Below the pieces are notes generated by a model that made no database searches, was not told the DNA's origin, and saw only the letters and a list, made by a program, of their open reading frames with translations. Positions 45,851 to 55,302 of a stretch of DNA of 64,000 nt are shown piece after piece. The translations under genes and the position numbers were made by a program. Origin of the DNA: Haematobacter genomosp. 1 (GTDB lineage Bacteria > Pseudomonadota > Alphaproteobacteria > Rhodobacterales > Rhodobacteraceae); NCBI RefSeq assembly GCF_002196855.1, contig NZ_NIPW01000004.1, positions 186,001-250,000 of the forward strand, in the 5' to 3' direction. Position 1 is the first letter of the stretch. Each line of letters begins with the position of its first letter.

Positions 45851-46960
45851 TCAGCGCGGCAGTTCGTCGGCGATGAGGCGCGTGACCACGGCAGGATCTA
45901 TATCGTCGGCAACGAAAGCCCGCCCGATATCGTGGGCGAGGATGAACCGCAGCCGACCGTCCACCACCTTCTTGTCCTGACCCATGAGAGTGACCAGCCG
46001 TTCGGCCCCCGGCAGTTCGCCCGGAATGTCGGACAGCGACGTCTTCATCCCCATCGCCTGAAGATGGGCGCGCACCCGCCCCGGCAGCTCCTGCGCGCAA
46101 AGGCCGAGTCGCGCAGACAGGTCGAAGGCCAGTGCACAGCCGATGGCCACCGCCTCGCCATGCAGCAGCCGGTCGGAATAACCGGTCGCGGCCTCGAGCG
46201 CATGGGCGAAGGTATGCCCGAGGTTCAGCAGCGCACGGTCTCCCTCCTCCGTCTCGTCACGCTCCACGATGCGGGCTTTCATCTCCACCGACCGGACGAC
46301 CGCCTTTTGCCGGAGGGCGCGATCACCGGCGGCGAGACGGGTGCCCTCCACCTCCAGCCAGTCAAAGAAGATCGGATCGCCGAGAAGGCCGTATTTCACC
46401 ACCTCGCCATAGCCGGCCAGAAAGTCCCGCGGAGGCAGCGTCGCCAGCGCACCGGTATCGGCAAGGACGAGGCTCGGCTGGTGGAAGGCGCCGACAAGGT
46501 TCTTGCCCTGCACCGTGTTGATCCCGGTCTTGCCGCCCACCGAGCTGTCCACCTGCGCCAGCAGCGACGTCGGGATCTGCACGAAACGCACGCCCCGGCG
46601 CAGCACGGCGGCGGCGAAGCCCGCCAGATCGCCGATGACCCCACCGCCAAGCGCGATGACAATGTCCCGCCGCTCCACCTTCGCCTCAAGCAGCCACTCC
46701 ACGGCGCGGGTGAACTGCGGCCAGCCCTTGGTCGATTCGCCGGGAGGGAGTATGAGCGAGGTCATCTCGATCCCGGCTTTGGCCAAGCCCTGCCCCAGCG
46801 TCTCCAGATGCAGCGCCGCCACGTTTTCGTCCGTGATGACCGCCACGCGGGGGCGACGGAGGAGATCCCAGATCTCCTCACCCGCCCGGGCGATGAGACC
46901 GCCTCCGATTCGCACCTCATAGGCGCGATCACCGAGATCGACGTGAACGGTTTCCATCAT
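45851..46960 (-). CDS. aroB: 3-dehydroquinate synthase
   Basis: Second step of the shikimate pathway, converting DAHP to 3-dehydroquinate with NAD+ and a divalent metal. The 369 residues contain the NAD-binding ALGGGVIGDLAGFAAA segment near residue 105, GGKTGINTVQGKN, and the metal residues in YGEVVKYGLL and NLGHTFAHALE. Its start overlaps the aroK stop by four bases; an ATG one codon later is equally possible. Confidence 0.97.
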   Translation of the reverse strand: MMETVHVDLGDRAYEVRIGGGLIARAGEEIWDLLRRPRVAVITDENVAALHLETLGQGLAKAGIEMTSLILPPGESTKGWPQFTRAVEWLLEAKVERRDIVIALGGGVIGDLAGFAAAVLRRGVRFVQIPTSLLAQVDSSVGGKTGINTVQGKNLVGAFHQPSLVLADTGALATLPPRDFLAGYGEVVKYGLLGDPIFFDWLEVEGTRLAAGDRALRQKAVVRSVEMKARIVERDETEEGDRALLNLGHTFAHALEAATGYSDRLLHGEAVAIGCALAFDLSARLGLCAQELPGRVRAHLQAMGMKTSLSDIPGELPGAERLVTLMGQDKKVVDGRLRFILAHDIGRAFVADDIDPAVVTRLIADELPR

Positions 46961-47505
46961 TTCCTCTGCAAAACGTCGGGACGGGTCGCAAGCGCTTCGA
47001 TCAACCGTCCGGTCATGTCCTCGATGGAGCGGCCCTGCGCGCTTTCCACCATCAGCTCCGCCTGTGCGTAATGCGGCTCGCGCGCGCGATGCATCTCACC
47101 CAGGGTGGCCCGCGGATCAGCGGTCCGCAGCAGCGGACGATGCGTCCGGTGCCGCACGCGCGACCAGAGCAGATCGGCGTCCGCCTTCAGCCAGACCGAC
47201 ACGGCGCGCTCCGCAATCACCCGGCGATTCTCCTCCGACAGAAAGGCCCCGCCCCCTGTGGAAAGCACACCCGCGGGGCGTTCATCTATGAGGCGGCCGA
47301 TCACCTGCGATTCCTTCCTGCGAAAGAACGGCTCCCCGTCACGCTCGAATATCTCCGCGATGGTCCGGTCGGCCGCTTTCACGATCTCCTCGTCCGAATC
47401 GCGGAACCGGACCCCGAGCGCACGCGCCAGAGACTGGCCGACCGCCGTCTTCCCCGCGCCCATCATGCCGACGAGCACCACCGTCTTGTTGAGCCGCCAG
47501 GTCAC
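46957..47505 (-). CDS. aroK: Shikimate kinase
   Basis: Phosphorylates shikimate with ATP. The 182-residue form starts with GTG 47505 after GGAAGG. The Walker A motif is GMMGAGKTAVG near residue 15, substrate residues are in RDSDEEI and GEPFFRRKE, and the GGGAFL turn follows. A longer in-frame extension would overlap the promoter region of the divergent 45-residue gene and is not supported. aroK-aroB opposite xerD is typical of Rhodobacterales. Confidence 0.95.
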   Translation of the reverse strand: MTWRLNKTVVLVGMMGAGKTAVGQSLARALGVRFRDSDEEIVKAADRTIAEIFERDGEPFFRRKESQVIGRLIDERPAGVLSTGGGAFLSEENRRVIAERAVSVWLKADADLLWSRVRHRTHRPLLRTADPRATLGEMHRAREPHYAQAELMVESAQGRSIEDMTGRLIEALATRPDVLQRK

Positions 47506-47673
47506 TCCCCCGCCTTCCGCGTTCCCGTATTCCGCCTCACGAAATCTTTGCGCCTGAATGGCGTGAACTCGCGCGGAAAGCCAGTTATAATCCGCATCAA
47601 CCCGGCATAAGACCGGGCGCATAGCCGGATCCGCCCCCGGATCGGCGCCGGACGAGAGCAGGAACAGAATCCC

Positions 47674-47811
47674 ATGACCATCCTTCTGAAGACCGTCGCG
47701 GTCATCCTCATCCTCGGCTTTCTCGGCCTCGTCGGCTGGTCCTACCTGCCGGGATCGCTGACCCCGTTGCAGGCACAGGTCACACAGCCGGTGACGCTGA
47801 ATGTCGATTGA
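47674..47811 (+). CDS. 45-residue single-helix membrane protein
   Basis: A short frame from ATG 47674 (weak CAGGAAC site) to TGA 47809-47811. Residues 4-25 are a strong membrane helix (LLKTVAVILILGFLGLVGW); the tail is short and polar. Its last 11 bases overlap the start of the next gene in another frame, indicating translational coupling. It is divergent from aroK by 168 bp. Position, ribosome site and coupling argue that it is real, though no family is recognised. Confidence 0.6.
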   Translation: MTILLKTVAVILILGFLGLVGWSYLPGSLTPLQAQVTQPVTLNVD

Positions 47812-49339
47812 GATACGGCGCCTGCCGCTCATCGCCATGCTTGCCCTGACGGCAGCGCTTCCCGCCCGGGCAGAGCAGCCGCTCTCGGCGATCGACTGGC
47901 TCTCCCAGAGCGTCTCCCGTCCGCCGGCTCCGCCCGTGACCGATCAGCCCCGGCCCGCGGCTCCGGTGGAGATCGGCGTCGCGCCGCTGCCGGGCACCAA
48001 TGCCGACGCCGCCGGTCTGGTCGATGCGGATCGGGCGGAACTGCCGCGGGATTTCTGGGGGATCACACCCTCCGCCGAACTCGCGCGGTTGATCGCGGCC
48101 CAGCCGGTCGATGCGCTGCCGGCCGCGAATGAGACGTTGTTCCGCATCCTTCTGGCCGAGCTGAACCCGCCGGTCGATTCCGATGGCAACGCGGCGCTGT
48201 TCCTTGCCCGGATCGACAAGCTGATGGACCTCGGCGCGACGGAGCAGGCGCTGGCCTTGCTCGACCGCGAAGGCGCCGATACGCCGCAGAGCTTCCGCCG
48301 CTGGTTCGAGCTTTCGTTGCTGGCAGGACAGGAGGACCGTACCTGCCCGGAGATGCTGAGCCACCCTTCGCTCGCGCCGGGGCTGGCCGCGCGTGTCTTT
48401 TGCCTCGGTCGCGGGGAGGACTGGGCCGCAGCGATGACCACGTTGCAGGCGGGCCTCGCGCTGGGGGAGATCGACGCCTATGACGGAGAGCTGCTGACCC
48501 GTTTCCTCGAACCGGAAATGGCAGAGGAAAGCGCCCCGCTCGCGCCGCCCTCCCGCCCGACGCCGCTGCAATGGCGGCTGTTCGAGGCGGTGGGCGAGGC
48601 CATCCCCTCCGGCTCGCTGCCGCTGGCCTTCGCCACCGCCGATCTGCGCAACAACACCGGATGGAAGGCGCGTATCGAGGCCGGCGAGCGTCTCGCCCGG
48701 ACGGGTGCGCTCGACCCGAATGCCCTCCATGGCCTTTACACGGAGCAGCGCGCCGCGGCCTCCGGCGGGGTCTGGGACCGGGTGCGGATCGTGCAGCAGC
48801 TCGACACCGCCCTCACGGAAGCCGAGGCAGGCGATACCGGCCCGCTCTCGCTCATTCTTCCGCAGGGGTGGGATCTGCTTGCGCAGAGCGAGCTGGAGGT
48901 GCCGCTGTCCGCCATGTTCGGCGACCGCGTGGTTGCCCTGACACTGGAGGGCGAGGCTGCGGCGACGGCTTACCGCATGGGCCTGCTCACCGATGCCTAT
49001 GCCAAGAACGCCCGGGTCCGCGCGCCGGACGGCGCAATGGAGGCTTTCCTGAAAGGCGTGGCCGCGGGCAGCCTGCGTGGTGTCGTCCCGCCGGACCGTA
49101 TGGCGGGCGCGGTCCGCGACGGGCTGCGCGCCGACGCGGTTCCCGCCGACCTGAAGGGGATGCTCGATTGGCAAAGGCGCGGCGAGGCCGTGATGAATGC
49201 CCTCCTGCGGGTTCGCGCGGGGGCGAGCGGCGATCTTCGGGCGGTAACGGAAGGGTTGGCCACGCTCCGCGCCGTGGGGTTGGAGGACGACGCGCGGCGG
49301 ATCGGGCTGCAGCTCATTCTGCTGGATCGCCGGGGATGA
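47801..49339 (+). CDS. Conserved exported protein of unknown function
   Basis: A 512-residue protein with a Sec signal (cleavage about residue 24, PARAEQ). The mature part begins with a Pro-rich linker (PPAPPVTDQPRPAAP), then a long all-helical, Ala/Leu-rich domain with repeated 30-40 residue helix pairs, reminiscent of TPR-like or antiparallel-helix arrays. Two cysteines around residues 186 and 202 may form a disulfide. No catalytic motif is visible. It is coupled to the small membrane protein before it and overlaps the xerD start by four bases, so the three form one unit. Confidence 0.85.
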   Translation: MSIEIRRLPLIAMLALTAALPARAEQPLSAIDWLSQSVSRPPAPPVTDQPRPAAPVEIGVAPLPGTNADAAGLVDADRAELPRDFWGITPSAELARLIAAQPVDALPAANETLFRILLAELNPPVDSDGNAALFLARIDKLMDLGATEQALALLDREGADTPQSFRRWFELSLLAGQEDRTCPEMLSHPSLAPGLAARVFCLGRGEDWAAAMTTLQAGLALGEIDAYDGELLTRFLEPEMAEESAPLAPPSRPTPLQWRLFEAVGEAIPSGSLPLAFATADLRNNTGWKARIEAGERLARTGALDPNALHGLYTEQRAAASGGVWDRVRIVQQLDTALTEAEAGDTGPLSLILPQGWDLLAQSELEVPLSAMFGDRVVALTLEGEAAATAYRMGLLTDAYAKNARVRAPDGAMEAFLKGVAAGSLRGVVPPDRMAGAVRDGLRADAVPADLKGMLDWQRRGEAVMNALLRVRAGASGDLRAVTEGLATLRAVGLEDDARRIGLQLILLDRRG

Positions 49340-50322
49340 ACGGCAAGCCCGCCCGACTCACCTTGATGGAGCGCTGGATCTCCGCCTTTCTGGAGGCCGA
49401 GGCGGCAGAGCGCGACGCGGCCCGGAACACGCGTCTCGCCTACGGACGGGATCTGAAGGATTTTGCGGGCTGGCTCGCGCGGCGAGAGCTGGACTTTCTG
49501 ACCGCGGGCCGCACCGATGTGGAGGACTATCTCGTCTTCTGCGAGGCGCAGGGCCTGTCCCGCGCCACCCGCGCGCGGCGGCTGGCCGCGATCCGTCAGC
49601 TTTACCGTTTCGCCGTCGATGACGGTCTGCGCGAGGATCACCCTGCCATCCGCATCACAGGCCCCGGCCGGGATCAGCGTCTGCCCGGCACCCTCAGCGT
49701 GGCGGAGGTGGAGCGGCTGCTCGACGCCGCACGCGGTTTCGGCAAGACGGAGGGGGAGCGGCTCCGCAACGCCTGCCTCATGGAAGTGCTCTATGCGACG
49801 GGGATGCGCGTCTCGGAGCTGGTGAGTCTGCCCGTTTCCGGTGCCCGTGGCGATCCGCGGATGCTGCTGGTCCGCGGCAAGGGTGGGCGGGAGCGGATGG
49901 TGCCGCTCTCCACCCCCGCACGGGAGGCGCTGATCACCTGGCTCGCCCACCGCGACGCAGGGGAGGAAAGCGAGAGGCTGGCGGGCCGTGCGCCCTCCCG
50001 CTACCTGTTCCCCTCCTTCGGGCGCGAAGGGCACCTGACACGGATCCATTTCCACACGCTCATCAAGCGGTTCGCCGTGGCGGCGGGCGTCGATCCCGCT
50101 CAGGTCACGCCTCACACGCTTCGCCACGCCTTCGCCACCCATCTGCTGGAGCGCGGGGCTGACCTGCGGGTGATCCAGACCCTGCTCGGCCATGCCGACC
50201 TCGCCACCACGGAGATCTATACGCATGTGGTGGAGGAGCGGCTGAAGGAACTGGTCCTGACCCGCCATCCGCTCGCCCGGACAGCCGGGGATCCCCCCCC
50301 GGCCGAAGCGGACGACGACTGA
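49336..50322 (+). CDS. xerD: Tyrosine recombinase XerD
   Basis: Site-specific recombinase resolving chromosome dimers at dif with XerC and FtsK. The 328 residues have an N-terminal SAM-like DNA-binding domain and the full catalytic set: Arg158 (GMRVSEL), Lys182 (GKGGRER), His260 and Arg263 (PHTLRHAF), His286 (LLGHAD) and Tyr295 (EIYTHV). ATG 49336 lies in the stop of the preceding gene. XerD rather than XerC follows from the position next to aroK; a phage integrase is unlikely because no other mobile genes are present. Confidence 0.92.
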   Translation: MNGKPARLTLMERWISAFLEAEAAERDAARNTRLAYGRDLKDFAGWLARRELDFLTAGRTDVEDYLVFCEAQGLSRATRARRLAAIRQLYRFAVDDGLREDHPAIRITGPGRDQRLPGTLSVAEVERLLDAARGFGKTEGERLRNACLMEVLYATGMRVSELVSLPVSGARGDPRMLLVRGKGGRERMVPLSTPAREALITWLAHRDAGEESERLAGRAPSRYLFPSFGREGHLTRIHFHTLIKRFAVAAGVDPAQVTPHTLRHAFATHLLERGADLRVIQTLLGHADLATTEIYTHVVEERLKELVLTRHPLARTAGDPPPAEADDD

Positions 50323-50422
50323 CAGGACAATGCGCGCCAAGGGAAGGCGGCCCACGAACGGCGCGCGATCAGGCTGCAAACCGGACCGCGTTGCCGGGAT
50401 CATCGGGCCGGTCTGCCGGTAT

Positions 50423-50473
50423 CGATCAGATCACCATCCCGATCAGATCACCATCCCGATCAGATCACCGCCT
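50423..50473. repeat. 17-bp tandem repeat, three copies
   Basis: Three direct copies of CGATCAGATCACCATCC (the third diverging at its end), at 50423, 50440 and 50457. The third copy covers the stop and last codons of the ThDP enzyme gene, so the array looks like duplication of that gene's 3' end. Confidence 0.85.
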
Positions 50474-52070
50474 CGATCAGGAACGGACCTTCGCGCGACA
50501 GGGCGGCGCGGAGCGCGGCACTGAAGGCTTTCGGCGTCTCCACCCGTGCGCCCTCCACACCCAAGCCCGCCGCCAGCGTCACCCAGTCGATATCGGGATT
50601 GCCCAGATCGAGCATCCGCGTGGCATTCACGCCCGGCGCGCCGGCGCCGACATTCGCAAGTTCCCCCCGCAGAATGGCATATTCGCGATTGGCATAGATG
50701 ATGTTGACGATGTTCAGCCGCTCCCGCGCCTGCGTCCACAAGGCCTGAACGGTGTACATGCCGCTGCCATCCGCCTGCATGGCGATCACCTTCCGCCCCG
50801 GCGCACCGATGGCGGCCCCGGTCGCCATCGGAAGACCCTCGCCGATGGCACCGCCGGTTAACGCAAGCAGGTCATGCGGCGCGGCGGAGGCCGTCAGCGG
50901 AGCGATCTCCGCCCCCGAGGTGATCGCCTCGTTGATGATGACGGCGCCTTCGGGCAGCAGCGCGCCGACCGCCTGTGCAATCGCGCGCGGGGTCAGCGCA
51001 CCGTCATCCTCCGGCAGAGCAGGCGGAGAGAACGGAGAGAGCTTCGCCCGCGCGGACGCCGGGAGCGAGAGGGCGCTCGCAACGCCCTCCAGCGCCTCCA
51101 GCATGTCCTGACCGGGTTCGGCGAGGGTGAGCACCTCGCAGCCCGGCGGCACGAGGCTCCCCGGCTTGCCAGGATAGGCGAAGAAGGCGACCGGCGCACG
51201 TGCGCCGACGAGGATCATCACCTCCACCCCTTCCACTGCCTTCAGAGCGAGATCGACCGGATAGGGCCTGCATGGGATATCCACCCGCCCCGCCCCGCGC
51301 GCGATGCGGCGGTTCGACTGTTCGGCCATCAGCCGCGCACCCGTCGCCTCGGCGATACGTCCGGCGGCCTCCAGCGGATCGGCCAGCAGCGCGCTGTCAC
51401 CAAGGAGCAAAAGCACCTTCTTGCCGCTGCGAAGGGCACGGCCAGCGGCTTCTACCGCGGCGGAGGGAACGCGCGGGCGGCGCGGCGCGGCAGGTGTCAC
51501 AAGGGCCGCGTCAGACGGCCCCCAGGCCACGTCCGCCGGCAGGATCAGCGTGGCGATACCGCCCGGCTCTCCCCGCGCGGCAACGATCGCATCGGCTGTA
51601 TCGCGGGAAACGGTGCCGTGGCTGACCCGGCGCACCCAGTTCGACATGGGCCGCGCGAGGCTGTCGATATCGCTGGTGAGCGGCGCATCAAGGGCGAGGT
51701 GATAGCCCGCGTGATCCCCCACGACGTTGATCATCGGCGTGCGCGCCCGACGCGCGTTGTGCAGGTTGGCCAGCCCGTTCGCGAGCCCCGGCCCGGTATG
51801 AAGCAATGTCGTGGCCGGTTTGCCGGCCATACGGGCATATCCGTCCGCGGCGCCCGTCACCACGCCTTCGAACAGGCCGAGCACGCAGCGCATCGCCGGT
51901 TTGCGGTCAAGCGCGGCCACGAAATGCATTTCCGATGTGCCGGGGTTGGCAAAGCAGGTATCGACCCCGGCTGCCAGAAGCGTGTCGCAGAGACTGTCCG
52001 CCCCCGTGCTGCCGGGTTTACCCTCTGCCGAAAGGCGCTGCGCAGCATCCTTCATCTCCGGCCTGTCCAT
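50460..52070 (-). CDS. Thiamine-diphosphate enzyme, acetolactate-synthase-like
   Basis: A 536-residue three-domain ThDP enzyme. The catalytic Glu is in NPGTSEMHF near residue 45. The cofactor-binding motif reads QADGSGMYT and ends about 30 residues later at IIYANREY, so Ala replaces the first Gly of the usual GDG. It matches a group often labelled acetolactate synthase large subunit, but related decarboxylases (benzoylformate type) cannot be excluded, and no small regulatory subunit is adjacent. ATG 52070 follows AGGAG. It is divergent from the aminomutase gene. Confidence 0.85.
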   Translation of the reverse strand: MDRPEMKDAAQRLSAEGKPGSTGADSLCDTLLAAGVDTCFANPGTSEMHFVAALDRKPAMRCVLGLFEGVVTGAADGYARMAGKPATTLLHTGPGLANGLANLHNARRARTPMINVVGDHAGYHLALDAPLTSDIDSLARPMSNWVRRVSHGTVSRDTADAIVAARGEPGGIATLILPADVAWGPSDAALVTPAAPRRPRVPSAAVEAAGRALRSGKKVLLLLGDSALLADPLEAAGRIAEATGARLMAEQSNRRIARGAGRVDIPCRPYPVDLALKAVEGVEVMILVGARAPVAFFAYPGKPGSLVPPGCEVLTLAEPGQDMLEALEGVASALSLPASARAKLSPFSPPALPEDDGALTPRAIAQAVGALLPEGAVIINEAITSGAEIAPLTASAAPHDLLALTGGAIGEGLPMATGAAIGAPGRKVIAMQADGSGMYTVQALWTQARERLNIVNIIYANREYAILRGELANVGAGAPGVNATRMLDLGNPDIDWVTLAAGLGVEGARVETPKAFSAALRAALSREGPFLIEAVI

Positions 52071-52257
52071 TCCCTGCTCCTTCTCCCCTTGTCGCCGCCA
52101 AACCCGACAGCGAGTCGGCGGCATCCTAGACCGGGGAGGGTGAAAGATCCCATAGCGGAGCGTGCGCTGTCACGGCTTTATCCGGGCGGGGCCGGATACT
52201 TGCCTTTGGAAGCCGACGGGAGGATAAGCTCTGCCCTTTCCAGACAGGTCCGCACCG

Positions 52258-53352
52258 ATGTCCTCCCGCCCTGCCCGCGCGCTCACCACCCTGGCCGATC
52301 TTAGCAGCGAAGGGCTGATCCCCGAAGCTTTGGAGGCGCCCCTGGCTCCGGTGGCGGAGGCGTTCCGCATCCGTCTTACCCCCGCCGTGCAACAATCGCT
52401 GGGCGAGACGGCGGCGCCAGGGGTGGCGCTGCAGTATGTGCCCACGACGGCAGAGCTGACCATCCGGCCGGAGGAACTGGCCGACCCCATAGGCGATGCG
52501 GCCCACAGCCCGGTAAAGGGGCTCACGCACCGCTACCCCGACCGGGTCATCCTCCACATCACCCAGACCTGCGAGGTCTATTGCCGTTTCTGCTTCCGAC
52601 GGGAGGCGGTGGGCGGCGCCGGCACCTTGACCGAGGCGGAGGTGGAGGCGGCGCTGGCCTATGTGGCCCAGCATCCGGCGATCTGGGAAGTGATCCTGAC
52701 GGGGGGCGACCCGATGGTCCTGTCCGCCCGGCGCATCGGGCAGATCCTCTCCCGCATCGCCGCTATCCCGCATGTGGAGATCATCCGCTTCCACACCCGC
52801 GTTCCCGTGGTGGCCCCGGAACGGATCGACGACGCCCTGCTCGGCGCGTTGAAGATCCGGCCTCAGGTCATGGTCGTCGTCCATACAAACCACCCGGCTG
52901 AGATGACCGCGGAGGCGGCGGGTGCGCTCTCTCGCCTTGCGGGCGCGGGGATCGTCCTACGGTCGCAGAGCGTCCTGCTCCGCGGCGTGAACGACGATGC
53001 CGACACGCTGGAGGCCCTGTTCCGCGGGCTGGTCCGCAACCGGGTGCAGCCCTACTACCTCCACCATTGCGACCTTGCACGCGGCACGGGGCATTTCCGC
53101 ACGACGATAGGCGAGGGGCAGAAGCTGATGGCGGAGCTGCGCGGGCGGCTCTCCGGTCACTGCCTGCCGATCTACGTGCTCGACATTCCCGGCGGCTACG
53201 GCAAGGTGCCGATCGGACCGGGCTATGTCGCGGAAGGCGCGGAACCGGGACGCCATGTCGTGACGGACCCGAAGGGCGGGGAGCACGACTATCGCGATCC
53301 GCCCCGTCTGGCGGAGCCGGCTCCGGCAGAATGCCCGTCCCCTATCGGCTGA
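52258..53352 (+). CDS. Lysine 2,3-aminomutase-family radical SAM protein (EpmB-like)
   Basis: A 364-residue radical SAM/PLP enzyme. The cluster motif CEVYCRFC (CxxxCxxC) is near residue 107, and the PLP lysine lies in DIPGGYGK near residue 320. The length is close to EpmB (342) rather than clostridial KAM (416), so beta-lysine formation for elongation factor P modification is a reasonable guess, but efp and epmA are not in the window. The start ATG is preceded by a weak purine-rich site. It is convergent with the ugp operon. Confidence 0.88.
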   Translation: MSSRPARALTTLADLSSEGLIPEALEAPLAPVAEAFRIRLTPAVQQSLGETAAPGVALQYVPTTAELTIRPEELADPIGDAAHSPVKGLTHRYPDRVILHITQTCEVYCRFCFRREAVGGAGTLTEAEVEAALAYVAQHPAIWEVILTGGDPMVLSARRIGQILSRIAAIPHVEIIRFHTRVPVVAPERIDDALLGALKIRPQVMVVVHTNHPAEMTAEAAGALSRLAGAGIVLRSQSVLLRGVNDDADTLEALFRGLVRNRVQPYYLHHCDLARGTGHFRTTIGEGQKLMAELRGRLSGHCLPIYVLDIPGGYGKVPIGPGYVAEGAEPGRHVVTDPKGGEHDYRDPPRLAEPAPAECPSPIG

Positions 53353-53355
53353 CGG

Positions 53356-53368
53356 CCCCTGAAAGGGG
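53356..53368. terminator. Small hairpin between aminomutase and ugpC
   Basis: CCCCT / AGGGG with loop GAA exactly in the 16-bp gap between convergent stop codons. The stem is short and lacks T runs, so termination is uncertain. Confidence 0.35.
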
Positions 53369-54442
53369 TCAGGGTTCGCGGCGGCGGCCGGTCTCGCTGT
53401 CGAAGAAATGGGCCTCGCCCGGCGCGGCAGCAATACGGAGCCTGTCCCCTTCCGCCACGCGCGTATGCCCGGGAAGCCGCACGACGAAGCCGGGCACCTC
53501 CGGCCCCGCACCCGGCAGGCGCGCGTGGACATAGGCATCCGCCCCCAGCGTCTCCACGGCAAAGGCGGTGACATCGAGACCTGGCGCATCCTCCCCCACC
53601 AGCCGCACATGTTCCGGCCGGAGACCAAAGGTCAGCGGACCGGCAGGCACGGTGTCGGCCAGCGGCAGAAGGCCACCGCCGGGAAGCTGCACACCACCCG
53701 CGGCAGCAGTCCCGGGCAGGAGGTTCATTGCGGGCGAGCCGATGAAACCCGCGACGAAAGCCGTGGCCGGCCTGTCATAGATCGCCATGGGGGTGTCGAT
53801 CTGCTCCGCCACACCGGCATTCATCACGATCAGACGGTCGGCCAACGTCATCGCCTCAACCTGATCGTGGGTGACGTATAGCGTGGTGGTGTTGACGGTG
53901 CGCTGCAACTCCTTGATCTGCAGGCGCATCTGAACGCGCAGCTTTGCATCGAGGTTGGAAAGCGGCTCATCCAGCAGGAAGGCCGCCGGATCGCGCACCA
54001 GCGCCCGCCCCATCGCGACGCGCTGCCGTTGACCGCCCGACAACTGGCGCGGCTTGCGGTCAAGATACGGCTCCAGCTCCAGCATCTTCGCGGCGCGGCT
54101 CACACGCTCCGCGATCTCCGCCTTCGACAGCCCAGCGATCTTCAGCCCGTAAGCCATATTGTCCCGCACGCTCATATGCGGATAGAGCGCGTAGTTCTGG
54201 AACACCATGGCGATGTCCCGCTCCCGCGGTTCCAGATCGTTGACGACACGGCCGTCGATGGAAACGGTGCCGCCCGTGATCCTCTCCAGTCCAGCGACCA
54301 TGCGCAGCAGCGTGGACTTGCCGCAGCCGGAAGGGCCGACGATCACGATGAACTCGCCATCCGCGATGTCGATTGAGACACCATGGATGACCTCCTGCGG
54401 CCCGTAGGATTTGCGCAGGTCGGATAGGGTGATGCGGGCCAT
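53369..54442 (-). CDS. ugpC: sn-Glycerol-3-phosphate ABC transporter, ATP-binding protein
   Basis: The 357-residue ATPase of the importer. Walker A is GPSGCGKST near residue 37, the signature [15 protein letters not shown] near 135, Walker [15 protein letters not shown] near 155, and the H-loop in [12 protein letters not shown]-terminal TOBE-type domain ([11 protein letters not shown]) fits the MalK/UgpC group. The longer frame upstream is read-through antisense to nothing useful; ATG 54442 shares one base with the ugpE stop (TAATG). Confidence 0.93.
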   Translation of the reverse strand: MARITLSDLRKSYGPQEVIHGVSIDIADGEFIVIVGPSGCGKSTLLRMVAGLERITGGTVSIDGRVVNDLEPRERDIAMVFQNYALYPHMSVRDNMAYGLKIAGLSKAEIAERVSRAAKMLELEPYLDRKPRQLSGGQRQRVAMGRALVRDPAAFLLDEPLSNLDAKLRVQMRLQIKELQRTVNTTTLYVTHDQVEAMTLADRLIVMNAGVAEQIDTPMAIYDRPATAFVAGFIGSPAMNLLPGTAAAGGVQLPGGGLLPLADTVPAGPLTFGLRPEHVRLVGEDAPGLDVTAFAVETLGADAYVHARLPGAGPEVPGFVVRLPGHTRVAEGDRLRIAAAPGEAHFFDSETGRRREP

Positions 54443-55302
54443 TATTTCTCCGTCTCGACGAGGCCCTTCACGAACCACCGCTGCATCAGCACGACCACGA
54501 GGATCGGAGGCAGCATGGCCAGGACCGCGGTCACCATCACAAGGTGCCAGGGGGTATCCGCATCGGCGAAGGAGATCATCTTCCTCAGCGCGATAACGAT
54601 GGTGTTCATGTCGTTGGAATTCGTCACCAGCAGCGGCCAGAGATACTGGGTCCAGCCGTAGATGAACAGGATGACGAACAACGCGGCGATATTGGTATAG
54701 GAAAGCGGCAGCAGGATATCCTTGAAGAAGCGCCACGGCCCGGCGCCATCCACCCGAGCGGCCTCCAGCAATTCGTTCGGGATGGTCATGAAGAATTGCC
54801 GGAACAGCAGCGTCGCTGTGGCGGAAGCGATGAGCGGCAGGATCAGCCCGGCATAGGTGTCGATCAGGTTGAGGTCCACCATCACCTTGTAGGTAGGCAG
54901 AATCCGCACCTCCACCGGAAGCATCAAGGTGATGAAAATCACCCAGAAGCACACCATGCGCAGCGGGAAGCGGAAGAACACGATGGCATAGGCGGAGGCG
55001 AGCGAGATCACGATCTTGCCAATCGCGATACCCAGAGCCACCACGGTGGTGTTGAACAGCAGCCACCCCACGCTGACCCCGCCGATGCGCGAAACCCCGC
55101 CCGACAGCGCGTCACGGTAGTTCTCCACCGCTTCCGGCCCCGGAACAAGAGGCAGCGGCGGGCGAAGGATCGTCATCAGAGAATGCGTGGAGGCGACCCA
55201 GACGTAATAGATCGGGAACGCCACGACCGCGACGGCCAGGATCATCCACAGATGCGCCCAGGCGCGGGATCGGGGGGTGGAGCCTACCGGTTCCTCAACC
55301 AT
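54442..55302 (-). CDS. ugpE: sn-Glycerol-3-phosphate ABC transporter, permease UgpE
   Basis: A 286-residue permease with six membrane helices and the MalG-type EAA loop [19 protein letters not shown] near residue 180 that contacts the ATPase. ATG 55302 follows GGAGGG and overlaps ugpA by eight bases. It pairs with UgpA to form the membrane channel. Confidence 0.93.
   Translation of the reverse strand: MVEEPVGSTPRSRAWAHLWMILAVAVVAFPIYYVWVASTHSLMTILRPPLPLVPGPEAVENYRDALSGGVSRIGGVSVGWLLFNTTVVALGIAIGKIVISLASAYAIVFFRFPLRMVCFWVIFITLMLPVEVRILPTYKVMVDLNLIDTYAGLILPLIASATATLLFRQFFMTIPNELLEAARVDGAGPWRFFKDILLPLSYTNIAALFVILFIYGWTQYLWPLLVTNSNDMNTIVIALRKMISFADADTPWHLVMVTAVLAMLPPILVVVLMQRWFVKGLVETEK

Noticed and set aside
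49336-50322. Phage or island integrase
   Set aside because: No attachment repeats, tRNA or other mobile genes are nearby; the aroK-adjacent context fits chromosomal XerD.
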